Notes: generated by a model from the letters alone, not told the origin. A stretch of 41,200 bases of DNA from Deltaproteobacteria bacterium (GCA_003135855.1 PNBD01000079.1:92105-133304), one strand, 5' to 3'; positions 8,490 to 16,539 are shown, numbered from the stretch's first letter. A program made the numbers and translations.

Positions 8490-9646
8490 CCTGAGCACCA
8501 ATGCGACGGGCGGCTACGCGACGCGCCTGCTCGCTGCGTACGGTGCCGAGATCATCAAGATCGAGCCGCCAGGCAGCGGCGATCCGACGCGCGCAGTCGG
8601 GCCTTTTCCGGGCGACCGCCCGATCCTAACTGCGGTGCGCTATCGCTCTTCCTCGATGTTAACAAGCAGAGCGTGACGCTCGACGTCGCGAAACCGGCGG
8701 GTCGTGCGATCCTCGATCGCCTGCTCGAGCAGGCTGACGTCCTGATAGAAACCTTCGCGCCAAGCCGGGCCGATCAACTGGGACTGAACTATTCCGACTT
8801 GGAGAAGCGCTTTCCGCGACTGGTGGTCACTTCGATCACGCCGTTTGGAAAGGACGGCCCTTACCGCGACCTCGAAGCCTGCGACCTGGTTCTGGAAGCG
8901 ATGAGCGGATGGCTGTTCCAGTCGGGCGAACCCAATCATCCGCCCACCCGCACCCGCGGCGAGTTGGCGACTCGATGGCGCCGGGTCCGCTCGCGGCCGC
9001 GGGAACGCTCGCGGCGCTTGCGTGGCGGGCAAACAGCGGCGAGGGGCAACTGGTCGAGGTGGCGGCGATGGAAGCGATGCTCGCGGCGAGCCGCTATTAC
9101 GAAACCACCTACGCGTACCGGGAGCTTATGGTTTCGCGGCTGGGCACCACGCTATCCGCGACATACTGCTACCGCCCGGCGAGCGACGGATGGGCTGCAT
9201 TGTGCGCCACGACCGAGCAGCAGCGCGAGATTTGCGCACATGTTATGGAGCTTTCCGAATATCTCGACGATCCCGCGTTTGCTCCTCCTACCGTAGGCTC
9301 CAATACCGCCCAAAGTAAGGTGACTGATTTGATCGATCACTGGGTGACTCAACACTCGCGCGCCGAAATCTTTCACCTCCTCCAGGGCATGCGCGTTCCG
9401 AGCGGATACCTTATGACCGCTGACGAGGTGCTCGGTCTCGAGCAATTGAAAGAGCGCCAGGCATTTGTGCGAATCGACCATCCCGCGGCCGGCTCCCTCG
9501 ATTATCTGGCGGCGCCTTTCAAGATGAGTATCACGCCGTTTCGGACCGGTCGCGCGCCACTGCTCGGCGAGCACAACGAGGAAATCTATGGGACCGAGCT
9601 GGGCATCGGAGCCGGCGAGTTGCGCCGTCTCCAACGCGAGGGGTGC
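8449..9646 (+). pseudogene. CaiB/BaiF family CoA-transferase, two frameshifts and lost stop
   Basis: Three successive frames make one family III CoA-transferase of about 400 residues. The first (from 8449, or GTG 8458) encodes the N-terminal IVDLS and YGAEIIKIEPP motifs. The second resumes near 8645 with LFLDVNKQSVTLDV and carries the catalytic-Asp region (LEACDLVLEAM). The third resumes near 8970 and runs through the usual C-terminal LGEHNEEIYG to LQREG at about 9643. There the family's normal ending is missing and the frame continues to 9790 in unrelated antisense-rhodanese sequence. So the gene has two small indels plus a junction at its 3' end. It would have moved CoA between carboxylic acids. 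Confidence 0.85.
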
Positions 9647-10537
9647 TGCGTATTCTTCGCCCAATCTCACGTCGAGGATGTAAAGCAACTCATTTGCCGC
9701 AATTCGCGCGCGCATCTCGCTCGGCGTGACAAGCCCGATGTGATCCTCTTTTCTCATGCGCTCGGCCAACCCGTCGGTCGCGGCGACTGACGACGGCGAC
9801 AGCCGCGCAGGTGCTGAATCGTCGCCGCTGGCGAGTTCATCGCCCCATCCCGCGATCCGCCAGGCGCCCGTCCCGCCCTTAAGGGCATAGACGGGATTGC
9901 GCAGATTCATGCGGCGCAGCAGATGGGCTGCGATGATGCTGCGAGTGCGGCCCGCGCAGTTGGTCACGATTGGCACCGCCGGATCGGAGACTAGATCGGC
10001 CGCGGCAAAGGCGATCTCGCCAATCGGTGTGCTCCGCGCGCCTGGGAGATGTGAAGCTCTGAACTCGGCGTATGGGCGCGAATCGAGAATGATGACCGGT
10101 TCACCGCGTTCGAGTATCCGATGAAGTACGTCCACCGTCAGTTCGGGGACGTTCTCCTGCACGAGCAGGCGTTCTCCATAGTCCTTGCCGGTTAGCGACC
10201 AGCCGCCATAGGTCTCGCCGCCATCACGCTTCCAGCCGGAGATTCCGCCGGCCAGCACGCTGACCTGCGAGTAGTCCAACTGCTGCGCAGTTTCGGCCGC
10301 CTGCGCGGAGCGTTTGCCGTCGTCGCACATTAGCACCAGTCTGAGGCTGCGATCTGGAACGAGGAACGGCAGATATTTTTCGAGGCTGCCGCGCGCGATA
10401 TGCCGCGCTCCCAGAATCTGCCCGAGCGCGAACTCGCCCCATTCGCGGACATCGATCAAGGCAAACGCCCGGTCGGAGCGCATCAGCTCCCGAAGTTGGT
10501 CAGCGCCGATCGTTTCTGCCATGATTCGCCGGCTCAT
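9152..10537 (-). CDS. Multi-domain rhodanese, truncated in its third domain
   Basis: On the minus strand from the ATG at 10537 (alternative 10522; neither has a clear ribosome site) two complete rhodanese domains follow each other. Their active-site cysteines are in LMCDDGKRSA and TNCAGRTRS. A third domain starts (VTPSEMRARI, LYILDVRLGEEYA) but homology ends at about 9645, exactly where the convergent CoA-transferase also loses homology. Beyond this the frame runs on to 9152 only as antisense of that gene, so the last 160 or so residues are not rhodanese. Rhodaneses transfer sulfane sulfur to thiols or cyanide. A GTAC-type operator is 27 bp upstream. Either a deletion joined the two genes or the assembly did. 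Confidence 0.75.
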   Translation of the reverse strand: MSRRIMAETIGADQLRELMRSDRAFALIDVREWGEFALGQILGARHIARGSLEKYLPFLVPDRSLRLVLMCDDGKRSAQAAETAQQLDYSQVSVLAGGISGWKRDGGETYGGWSLTGKDYGERLLVQENVPELTVDVLHRILERGEPVIILDSRPYAEFRASHLPGARSTPIGEIAFAAADLVSDPAVPIVTNCAGRTRSIIAAHLLRRMNLRNPVYALKGGTGAWRIAGWGDELASGDDSAPARLSPSSVAATDGLAERMRKEDHIGLVTPSEMRARIAANELLYILDVRLGEEYAAPLALETAQLAGSDAQLGPIDFLVVLAEQWRATGPKRRDTHLERRRQIIEGAGRGMVDSHKCLALFQLLETEHLVSGHKVSARNAHALEEVKDFGARVLSHPVIDQISHLTLGGIGAYGRRSKRGIVEIFGKLHNMCANLALLLGRGAQCSPSVARRAVAVCRG

Positions 10538-10601
10538 CGACCCGAAATAGCACACTGGACTCGACGGTACCAGACGTTTGACAATAGTACCGGTGCGATG
10601 T
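10537..10601. repeat. 65-bp promoter-region block, copy 1
   Basis: This block matches 16638-16702 at 59 of 65 positions. It includes a GTAC-type operator and the flanking stretch GATAGCACACTGGACTCGAC or its one-base variant. The copy here ends at the rhodanese ATG. On the minus strand both copies contain TGCTAT followed by CGGGTCGA after the operator. Confidence 0.85.
10565..10592. promoter_or_regulatory. GTAC-type inverted repeat, site 4
   Basis: CGGTACCA, 12-bp spacer containing TTTGACA, TAGTACCG; half-sites 20 bp apart, one mismatch in the symmetry. It lies 27 bp upstream of the rhodanese ATG on the minus strand; the other side faces only the 3' end of an acyl-CoA dehydrogenase gene. The remaining DNA up to 10794 shows nothing recognisable. 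Confidence 0.7.
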
Positions 10602-10794
10602 CATCACCGATCACAAAAAGTGTCCAGAAAAGGCCACGCGCAACAGTTGCCCCGAGGCGCGAGGAGATTCATCGGCTGGAAAGCGTTACAGCCGCCGGTC
10701 GATGAAGCGGCGCACTGCGACCGCCGGCGAGGCTATCTATCGATGAGAAGCCTTCCCGCCGAAGCTTCCAACTCAATTGTAGAGTCCGCTGAAG

Positions 10795-11988
10795 CTAACC
10801 CTTTGGAAGTCCGAGTACTCTTTCGCCGATGATGTTGTGCTGAATCTCGCTGGTGCCGCCCGCGATGGTGTACTGCCGCGAACTGAGCACCCGATTAAAC
10901 CATCGCGGAGCGTCGGGAACCTCTGCGGTCGTCTCGTTCATCAACGCATACTCACCCAGCATTTCGGTGGCGAAGCTGGCGATGCGGACACCCAGCTCCG
11001 AGCTGAACAGCTTGAGGATTGACCCCTCGGGCCCAGGCGGCTGGCCCTTGAGCCGCCGTGTCAGGCCGCGCATCCCGGTATAATGCACGGCTTCGCATTC
11101 GATCATGAACTGCGCGAGGCGCTGACGCACCCACTCGAGCTCCCATGCGACCCGCCCGCTGATGCGCACCACCTTCGCGAGCTCGGCCAGCCGCCGCACC
11201 TGCGAGGTGTGACCCCCGCCGCCGGCGCCCCCCGCGCGCTCGAACATCAACGTCGTCATCGCGACCTTCCAGCCCTCGTTCATCGGGCCAACCAGATTTT
11301 CCTTCGGCACCTGCACATTCTCGAAGAAGACCTCGTTGAAATGCGCATGGCCGTTCATCAGCACCAGCGGGCGCACCACGACGCCGGGGCTGTGCATATC
11401 GAGCAGCAGGTAGCTGATACCACGATGCTTGGGCGCGGTGGGATCGGTGCGCGCAAGCAGGAACATCATGTCGGCATAGTGCGCGCCGGAGGTCCATATT
11501 TTTTGTCCATTGACGATGAAGTAGTCACCGTGATCCTCGGCGCGCGTCGAGAGGCCCGCGAGATCGGAGCCGGCGCCGGGTTCGGAATAGCCCTGACACC
11601 AGACATAATCGCCATTGAGAATCCGCGGCAGAAATTTTTGCTTCTGACTCTCGGTGCCCCAATGCATTATCGTCGGACCGCATAGCCCGACGCCCATATA
11701 GCCGGGGAGCACAGGCGCACGCGCGCGGCTGTACTCCTGGTCGAAGATGATTTGCTCGATCAACGGCGCCGCGCGCCCACCGTACTGCTTCGGCCACGAG
11801 AGTCCGACCCATCCGGCGGCTGCGAGCTTGCGCTGCCACGCGCGGCGCTTTTCAAAGACCTCGCGATTGGGCGCGACGCGCTCATCCATCGCGTCATCGA
11901 CTTTGAGATCTTCGGGGAGGTTGCTCTTGAGCCAAGCGCGAACTTCGCTACGGAACTGTTCCTGCGCCGGTGTGTATTCAAAATCCAT
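10795..11988 (-). CDS. Acyl-CoA dehydrogenase (FadE-like)
   Basis: 397 residues, complete, starting with MDFEYTPAQEQFR behind an AGGTGA ribosome site. Signature stretches are SWPKQYGG, the FAD/substrate loop YSEPGAGSDLAGL, GQKIWTSGAHYAD and the C-terminal AGGTSEIQHNIIGERVLGLP. It oxidises an acyl-CoA to an enoyl-CoA with bound FAD and passes electrons to ETF. The position of the MCAD catalytic Glu is Gly (AGGTSEIQ), common among actinobacterial and soil FadE-like enzymes, whose base lies elsewhere. It is the third gene of the minus-strand run MerB-like, cupin, acyl-CoA dehydrogenase, separated from the cupin by 175 bp without recognisable features. Confidence 0.92.
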   Translation of the reverse strand: MDFEYTPAQEQFRSEVRAWLKSNLPEDLKVDDAMDERVAPNREVFEKRRAWQRKLAAAGWVGLSWPKQYGGRAAPLIEQIIFDQEYSRARAPVLPGYMGVGLCGPTIMHWGTESQKQKFLPRILNGDYVWCQGYSEPGAGSDLAGLSTRAEDHGDYFIVNGQKIWTSGAHYADMMFLLARTDPTAPKHRGISYLLLDMHSPGVVVRPLVLMNGHAHFNEVFFENVQVPKENLVGPMNEGWKVAMTTLMFERAGGAGGGGHTSQVRRLAELAKVVRISGRVAWELEWVRQRLAQFMIECEAVHYTGMRGLTRRLKGQPPGPEGSILKLFSSELGVRIASFATEMLGEYALMNETTAEVPDAPRWFNRVLSSRQYTIAGGTSEIQHNIIGERVLGLPKG

Positions 11989-12163
11989 CGCTCACCTACT
12001 CCGGATCTTTCCTCACGGATTTCATCGGCCGTCTCTTCGCAAAACCGGTTCCTGCGCACTTGGTTCGGCATTGGTCTTGGTGCGAGTTTTGGTACGCGCT
12101 GCCAGTGAACCCTGTAGGGTAGGAGGGCAGGCATTTGCCGCCTTTAGCGACCGGTTATTTTTG

Positions 12164-12709
12164 TCATTGCGCCATGATCTGGCGAGCGTAGTCCATAATG
12201 AGTTTGAAATCGTACGGGTGTTCCTCGAACGTGAACGGATTCCACACACTGCGGTTCGAAGTGTCGAGAAAGTCCCCGCCATAGACATGGATCGCGAGCA
12301 TGGGGCGGTCGGAGGGATTTTCGATAGCGTGAACAGCGTCTTCGCCAAGCACCACGGTATCGCCAGTCTTCAGGTCTTTCCCGCCGGCCTTCTCGAGAGT
12401 TTTGCCGCTGCGCCGGTAAAAGGTGTTGTTCTCCTGGCCGTCGCAGACGCCGATCACCGCCCACATGTTATGATTATGCGGCGGCGTTTTGAACTTGGGT
12501 GGTACCGCGGCCTTCAGGATCGTAAGGGTCGGCGAGCGAAAATAAACCATATCGCCCACTTTGGCTCCGGCGATGTCCTTACCTTGGGCCACGGTCTCGA
12601 GCGCCTGCTTGACGCCGGCGGGATCGCGCATCGCTTCGGCCAGCAACTCCTTGACGGCAGACGCGGGCTTGCCTTTGCAGGACTCAATGAATTGATCGAG
12701 GTTAAACAT
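12164..12709 (-). CDS. Cupin-fold metal-dependent protein
   Basis: 181 residues with an AAGGAG ribosome site. The cupin metal motif is visible: HNH (His78, His80), Glu93 and a later His127 (DAVHAIENP). Its layout resembles the cysteine-dioxygenase-like cupins (predicted double-stranded beta-helix enzymes) more than sugar isomerase cupins. Such proteins usually hold Fe(II) and may oxidise thiols, but the substrate is not evident. The gene starts 39 nt after the stop of the MerB-like selenoprotein gene, so the two are probably co-transcribed and may act in the same thiol, selenol or metal chemistry. Confidence 0.78.
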   Translation of the reverse strand: MFNLDQFIESCKGKPASAVKELLAEAMRDPAGVKQALETVAQGKDIAGAKVGDMVYFRSPTLTILKAAVPPKFKTPPHNHNMWAVIGVCDGQENNTFYRRSGKTLEKAGGKDLKTGDTVVLGEDAVHAIENPSDRPMLAIHVYGGDFLDTSNRSVWNPFTFEEHPYDFKLIMDYARQIMAQ

Positions 12710-12748
12710 GGTTTCGGCACTCCTTGCTGTGAGTATTGTCGATCCCGG

Positions 12749-13429
12749 CTATTGTAGTTTGGCCATCGTGGTCTGGGCCGCTTTTCTGCCCTTCGCGCTG
12801 CGCAGCCATGAGATGAAGTCGGTACGATTGCGAGCGCGGAACATCTCGCCGCTGAACACCTCAAGCCAGAAGGAAAGCGGTTTGAGGTGCTTCTGGGAGT
12901 CCGGGTTGAATTTCGTCCATTTGCGCGCGTGCTCTTCCGACCGGAAGAGATTCATCCCCGCTCAGCGAAAGGGCCGGTCTTCCGGCGCACCGCCCACCGC
13001 GCTGTAAGCATAGCCCACGATCGTCGCGGGTTGTACCGAGAGCACCTGTTCGTCTCGCATCGCGACAACGATCGGCTCTCCGCAATCCAAACATGGCGCA
13101 TCAACCCGCACCAGCTTGCCAGGAAATAGCCAGCGTACCGCCAGCGCTTCAAACCCTCATTGGGCAAACCATTTCTGCTGGCCGTCGATGGTAATCCTGT
13201 ACTGCGTAGGCTGGTTGTTAAAGGGCGGGAACGACGCGATGTAGTCGGTTTGCGGATGGAGCCAGCCCGGGACGCCTGCGTTCATGAGGTCGGCGATGAC
13301 TTGAGACCCATCCTCGATACCGAGACCCAAGTCTTTTGCCAGTTCCGTATAGTGAGGCGCCTGGCCGGTACTGATAAAGCGTTGCATGATATTGTGAAAC
13401 GCGCGATCAAGTATGGCAACGTCGGTCAT
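12749..13429 (-). CDS. MerB-like (organomercurial lyase-like) protein with two in-frame UGA codons, Sec91 and Sec156
   Basis: From the ATG at 13429 (AAGGA upstream) the minus-strand frame is open to a TAG at 12749, 226 residues, interrupted only by TGA at 13157-13159 and 12962-12964. The N-terminal part is a small helical, HTH-like domain as in MerB. KWFAQ-U91-GFEAL aligns with WCALDTL of MerB (Cys96, Asp99), so U91 replaces Cys96 and Glu94 stands for Asp99. PFR-U156 aligns with the region of MerB Cys159; the spacing is 65 against 63 residues. A CxxC pair (Cys113, Cys116) lies near MerB Cys117. Both UGAs have SECIS-like hairpins. MerB splits carbon-mercury bonds; whether this protein does so is unknown. 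Frameshift or pseudogene is unlikely because no frame change is needed. Confidence 0.85.
12932..12964 (-). promoter_or_regulatory. Bacterial SECIS element with recoded UGA (MerB-like, Sec156)
   Basis: After the UGA at 12962-12964 and 12 further nt, the minus strand reads CTCTTCC-GGTC-GGAAGAG (12949 to 12932), a perfect 7-bp stem with a GGUC loop. The loop resembles the GGUC of the E. coli fdhF SECIS, in which G and U are recognised by SelB. Confidence 0.82.
13129..13159 (-). promoter_or_regulatory. Bacterial SECIS element with recoded UGA (MerB-like, Sec91)
   Basis: After the UGA at 13157-13159 and 11 nt, the minus strand reads GCTGGCG-GTA-CGCTGGC (13145 to 13129). It folds into a 7-bp stem with two G-U wobbles and a GUA loop, the same spacing and size as the element in the GrdB-like gene. 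The wobbles make it weaker than the other two. Confidence 0.7.
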
Positions 13430-13505
13430 GATGGTTTCCTTCTCCGAACGGATCTAGTCGTCCACTCTGGCAAGGTGGAGCGCACGGGCAATGAGGCGCT
13501 AATGA

Positions 13506-13533
13506 TGGTACTACTTAAATTCAGTCAGTACCG
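13506..13533. promoter_or_regulatory. GTAC-type inverted repeat, site 5
   Basis: TGGTACTA, 12-bp spacer, CAGTACCG; half-sites 20 bp apart with imperfect symmetry. It lies 76 bp upstream of the ATG of the MerB-like selenoprotein gene (minus strand) and 131 bp before an LLM remnant on the plus strand. Confidence 0.68.
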
Positions 13534-13664
13534 CAACCGATTTGGGTGAAACAAAACGGGACGCGAACTTGCCGAGACCACACCTCTGTGTTATCCGAGC
13601 AGTCGAAGCGCTCGGCCTCGCGATTTGGGGCGAGCTAATTCGATCGAACCTTGGGAGTGTCATT

Positions 13665-13889
13665 ATGCGCTTCGGCCTATTCACTCTCTTCGATTTTTTT
13701 CCCGAAAGACAAAACGAAGCCGACTATTACCGAAGGACGCTTGAACTGATCAGCCAGCAGGAGTTGCGCGCCGAATTCGGCATCGAGCACCACGCCTTTT
13801 ACCTGCGCGCAGGTGCGCGCGACATGGATCGGGCCGGCCGCGCGCTTGAGCTGTTTTCGCGCGAGGTGGCTCCATACTTCCGTGAATAG
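13665..13889 (+). pseudogene. LLM class (luciferase-like) monooxygenase, large internal deletion
   Basis: A 74-residue frame whose first 30 residues (MRFGLFTLFDFFPE) are a luciferase-like N-terminus and whose last 45 (GIEHHAFYLRAGARDMDRA, then SREVAPYFRE) are the C-terminal end of such a protein. Roughly 250 residues of barrel are missing between them, near 13760. The frame is kept, but no active flavin enzyme can result. It starts 131 bp after a GTAC-type site and ends 16 bp before the next gene. Confidence 0.75.
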
Positions 13890-13905
13890 GAGGAACGACG
13901 CGCCG

Positions 13906-14856
13906 ATGGCACACGAGACAATTCATCTCAAAGAGGCGGACGCGGTTGAGATCACCACGGTACTCGACAACACCTGCGACATGCTTCTGGCCGGCAGCCC
14001 GACTGTGCGGCGCGCGTCGCTAGGCGAGAAGGTCGGGCGCAAGGTCCTGGTTGCCGAGCACGGGTTCTCCGCGATGGTGAAAGTAACGGCCTGGAATACC
14101 TCGGAGTCACTGCTGTTCGATGCGGGACTGAGCCGCGGGGGCCTGATGCACAATCTCGATGTTCTCGAGATCAAACCCGCGGAAATGCATGCGGTGGTGT
14201 TGAGCCATGGCCATATCGATCACACCAACGGGCTCACCGGAATGTTGAACCGTCTGGGGTCTCGCCGCATGCCGCTGCTGCTGCATCCGGACGCCTTGTT
14301 GGATCGCAAGGTGGTGCTGCCGGACGGCCACGAAATGCATCTGCCGCCGCCGAACCCGCGCGCATTGCGCCACGAAGGCGTCGAGCTTATGGAAGAGGCA
14401 GGTCCGTCATCCATGCTGGGAGGGATGGTCCTCATTACCGGTCAAATTCATCGCACCACTGACTTCGAGACCGGCTTCCCGCTCCACTGGGCCAAGCGAG
14501 GGAAAAAATGGGAACCCGATCCTCTGATTCATGACGACCAGGCGGTGGTAGTTAATCTCAAATCGAAGGGTCTGGTGATTCTTACGGGATGCGGCCACGC
14601 GGGCGCGATTAACACCGTGCGGCAAGCGCAGGCACTCACCGGCGTCGAGCGGGTACATGCGATCCTAGGAGGATTTCATCTGTCCGGGCCGCTCTTCGAG
14701 CCGATCATAGCGCCGACCGTGGCCGCGCTTGAAAGCCTTCAGCCGGAACTCATCGTGCCGGCCCACTGCACGGGATGGAAAGCAGTCCACGCAATCGCCC
14801 GCGCACTACCCCAGGCATTCGTGCAAAATAGCGTGGGTACGCGCTTCGTGCTTTGA
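13906..14856 (+). CDS. Metallo-beta-lactamase-fold hydrolase (COG1237-like)
   Basis: 316 residues from the ATG at 13906, with TAGGAGG 12 nt upstream. The metal motif HGHIDH is at residues 101-106 and a second metal region lies in LTGCGHAGAIN. The long insertion between them and the phrase DDQAVVVNLKSKGLVILTGC resemble the group that includes 7,8-dihydropterin-6-methyl-4-(beta-D-ribofuranosyl)aminobenzene-5'-phosphate synthase and many uncharacterised hydrolases. It probably binds two divalent metals and hydrolyses an ester or lactone; the substrate is unknown. It converges with the ferritin-like gene on the other strand. Confidence 0.85.
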   Translation: MAHETIHLKEADAVEITTVLDNTCDMLLAGSPTVRRASLGEKVGRKVLVAEHGFSAMVKVTAWNTSESLLFDAGLSRGGLMHNLDVLEIKPAEMHAVVLSHGHIDHTNGLTGMLNRLGSRRMPLLLHPDALLDRKVVLPDGHEMHLPPPNPRALRHEGVELMEEAGPSSMLGGMVLITGQIHRTTDFETGFPLHWAKRGKKWEPDPLIHDDQAVVVNLKSKGLVILTGCGHAGAINTVRQAQALTGVERVHAILGGFHLSGPLFEPIIAPTVAALESLQPELIVPAHCTGWKAVHAIARALPQAFVQNSVGTRFVL

Positions 14857-14930
14857 AACGCGCGGATACGCAATCACGCGTGAGTCAAATGTAGGTGCTG
14901 GTAGATAGACACTTTAGAAGCAGTGTGGAA

Positions 14931-14973
14931 GGCGGCCTGATGCCAAGCGGAATCCGCACTGAATCAAGCCGCC
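14931..14973. terminator. Possible bidirectional terminator hairpin
   Basis: In the convergent gap 14857-14999 the sequence GGCGGCCTGAT pairs with ATCAAGCCGCC (10 of 11 positions), and its loop holds a second short stem GCGG-AAT-CCGC. A long, GC-rich hairpin between two convergent genes suggests transcription termination; there is no clear T-run. Confidence 0.45.
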
Positions 14974-14999
14974 AATCTCATCTTCAGTTCCGAATGGGC

Positions 15000-15878
15000 T
15001 TATGAACGAAGCGCCTCCGGCCAGTAGGATTCTTCGATACCGATCTGCCGGTAGATATGGCGGGTTCGGGCGGGCAGGTCGATCGGCCACTCGAGCATCG
15101 CGCGACTCAACCCCAGTTTATTAATCGCGAAGTTCTCAAGAGAGGCCAGATCTGCCGCGCGCATCAACGGAAAAAGCTGCTCGTTGTCGGCGATCAACTG
15201 GCGCTTCTTGCGTTCCTGTTCTGCGCGCGGACCGCTGTTGAGATACTCGCGCATCGCCGGAAAGAGGAAAGACAGATGGCCCGCTTCCTGCTCGATCTCG
15301 TGCGGCCCCCATGCGCTCAGCACCGGGTCGAGACCCAACAGCACGTTGTAGATGCCGCCATCCTCGGCCGAATATGCTTCCGTGTGCAGACCGACCACGG
15401 CGAAAAACCCGCCAAGGTCTCGCTCCAGGATGCGCTTTTCGTCCGGAGGAACAAGCGTCGCGCTACCATTGACACCGTTCCAGTAGTTCACATTGCTGTA
15501 TCTGCATCCTCGGGTGATAAACGAGGCGGCGTGCTGCATATCCTCGTAAGCCTGCTTGAGGATGCAGGCACGCCACGCAACAGGCATTTCGTGATGGGTA
15601 GCTGCATAGCTGCAACCAAGCACGATATGCTGCATCTCACCCCATCCCACCGCGCCCAACATTCGTCCGAATTGCTGCTTGCGCTCGGCATCCCATTCAT
15701 CGACGGCCACGGCGGGCTGCTGTTGCATCCGCTCGCTGGCGGCCAGCCAGCGACGGCGCCAACTCGGATCGGCGGCCACCACCTCCGGCACTTCGGCGGG
15801 AACTTCGGGAAAGGCGCTTTCGCCATACTCCACATCTTTGCGCAGCAGACCGGGCAATGCTTCGTTCAAATCAAACAC
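15000..15878 (-). CDS. Ferritin-like diiron-type protein
   Basis: 292 residues, complete. Iron-ligand patterns on successive helices are GEMQH (Glu81, His84), YEDMQH (Glu112/Asp113, His116), HTEAY (Glu167) and EQEAGH (Glu198, His201), which is the arrangement of a ferritin-like four-helix diiron site. The ends (MFDLNEALPGLLRKDVE; GIEESYWPEALRS) are shared with the deleted paralogue at 22034-22497. Function is not known; such proteins range from iron oxidases to small-molecule oxygenases. The gene is 37 bp from the DsbA-like gene upstream of it on the same strand, so both may be expressed from the promoter region around 16640-16700. Confidence 0.75.
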   Translation of the reverse strand: MFDLNEALPGLLRKDVEYGESAFPEVPAEVPEVVAADPSWRRRWLAASERMQQQPAVAVDEWDAERKQQFGRMLGAVGWGEMQHIVLGCSYAATHHEMPVAWRACILKQAYEDMQHAASFITRGCRYSNVNYWNGVNGSATLVPPDEKRILERDLGGFFAVVGLHTEAYSAEDGGIYNVLLGLDPVLSAWGPHEIEQEAGHLSFLFPAMREYLNSGPRAEQERKKRQLIADNEQLFPLMRAADLASLENFAINKLGLSRAMLEWPIDLPARTRHIYRQIGIEESYWPEALRS

Positions 15879-15915
15879 TTGCAGACCTCCTAGACATTAT
15901 GCGAACGACGTGACG

Positions 15916-16539
15916 TTACTTCGCGGCGCCCGTTCTCGTGAGGTAGCGCCGCATTATCTCGCGCATCATTTCCTCGCTCTGAGCGCCTGTGAACGAATAT
16001 TCACCGAGGAAAAACGCCGGCACACCGCTGACGCCGCGCTGATGGGCCGAGTGGGTGTCGCGATCCAGCTTCTCCGTGTAGCGCCGGGATTCGAGCGCGC
16101 GATCGAGCTCAGACCGATCCAATCCTACCTCGGTCGCCAGATCGCCTAGCACCGCTTGCAGCCCGATGTTCAATCCCTCGCTGAAGTAGGCCTGGAAAAC
16201 GCGTTCATCGAAAGTGTCGCCCTTGCCATTGTCACGCGCGAACTCGGCCGCCTGGAGCGCAAGACGCGAGTTGGCAAGAACCTCGGGCGCTTTCATCGTG
16301 ACGCCTGCAGCCTCGGCCAGCTCTTGAATATGCGTCCAAATCACGCGGCGCGCTTGCGGATCCCTCATGCGCGGATGCTTCGGGAGGGGCAGCCCCTCGG
16401 CCGGCCATTCCGGATGGATCTGGAAGCCGCGCAACTCAAGTTCAAAGCCAAACTCCGGTTGAAGCTTGCGCACGGTCTCGAAGCCGATATAGCAAAAGGG
16501 GCAGATGAAATCCGAGAACATTTGAAGCCTGAAAGCCAT
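15916..16539 (-). CDS. DsbA family (FrnE-like) thiol oxidoreductase
   Basis: 207 residues with a CCGGAGG ribosome site. The thioredoxin-fold active site is CPFC (residues 14-17, DFICPFCYIG) and the cis-proline loop is VSGVPAFFL. The helical insertion and lack of a signal peptide fit the cytoplasmic FrnE/2-hydroxychromene-2-carboxylate isomerase branch rather than periplasmic DsbA. It would catalyse thiol-disulfide exchange or a glutathione-type isomerisation. It is divergent from the TauD-like gene, with one GTAC-type operator between them. Confidence 0.87.
   Translation of the reverse strand: MAFRLQMFSDFICPFCYIGFETVRKLQPEFGFELELRGFQIHPEWPAEGLPLPKHPRMRDPQARRVIWTHIQELAEAAGVTMKAPEVLANSRLALQAAEFARDNGKGDTFDERVFQAYFSEGLNIGLQAVLGDLATEVGLDRSELDRALESRRYTEKLDRDTHSAHQRGVSGVPAFFLGEYSFTGAQSEEMMREIMRRYLTRTGAAK

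Noticed and set aside
12502-12507. Single GGTACC words inside genes (also near 17210 and 19722)
   Set aside because: No partner half-site at 20 bp, so they are counted as chance occurrences.
11747-12757. 336-codon plus-strand frame covering the gap and cupin gene
   Set aside because: It overlaps antisense parts of the acyl-CoA dehydrogenase and cupin genes and resembles no family.
15057-15893. 278-codon plus-strand frame over the ferritin-like gene
   Set aside because: Antisense of a conserved protein, without recognisable motifs or a ribosome site.
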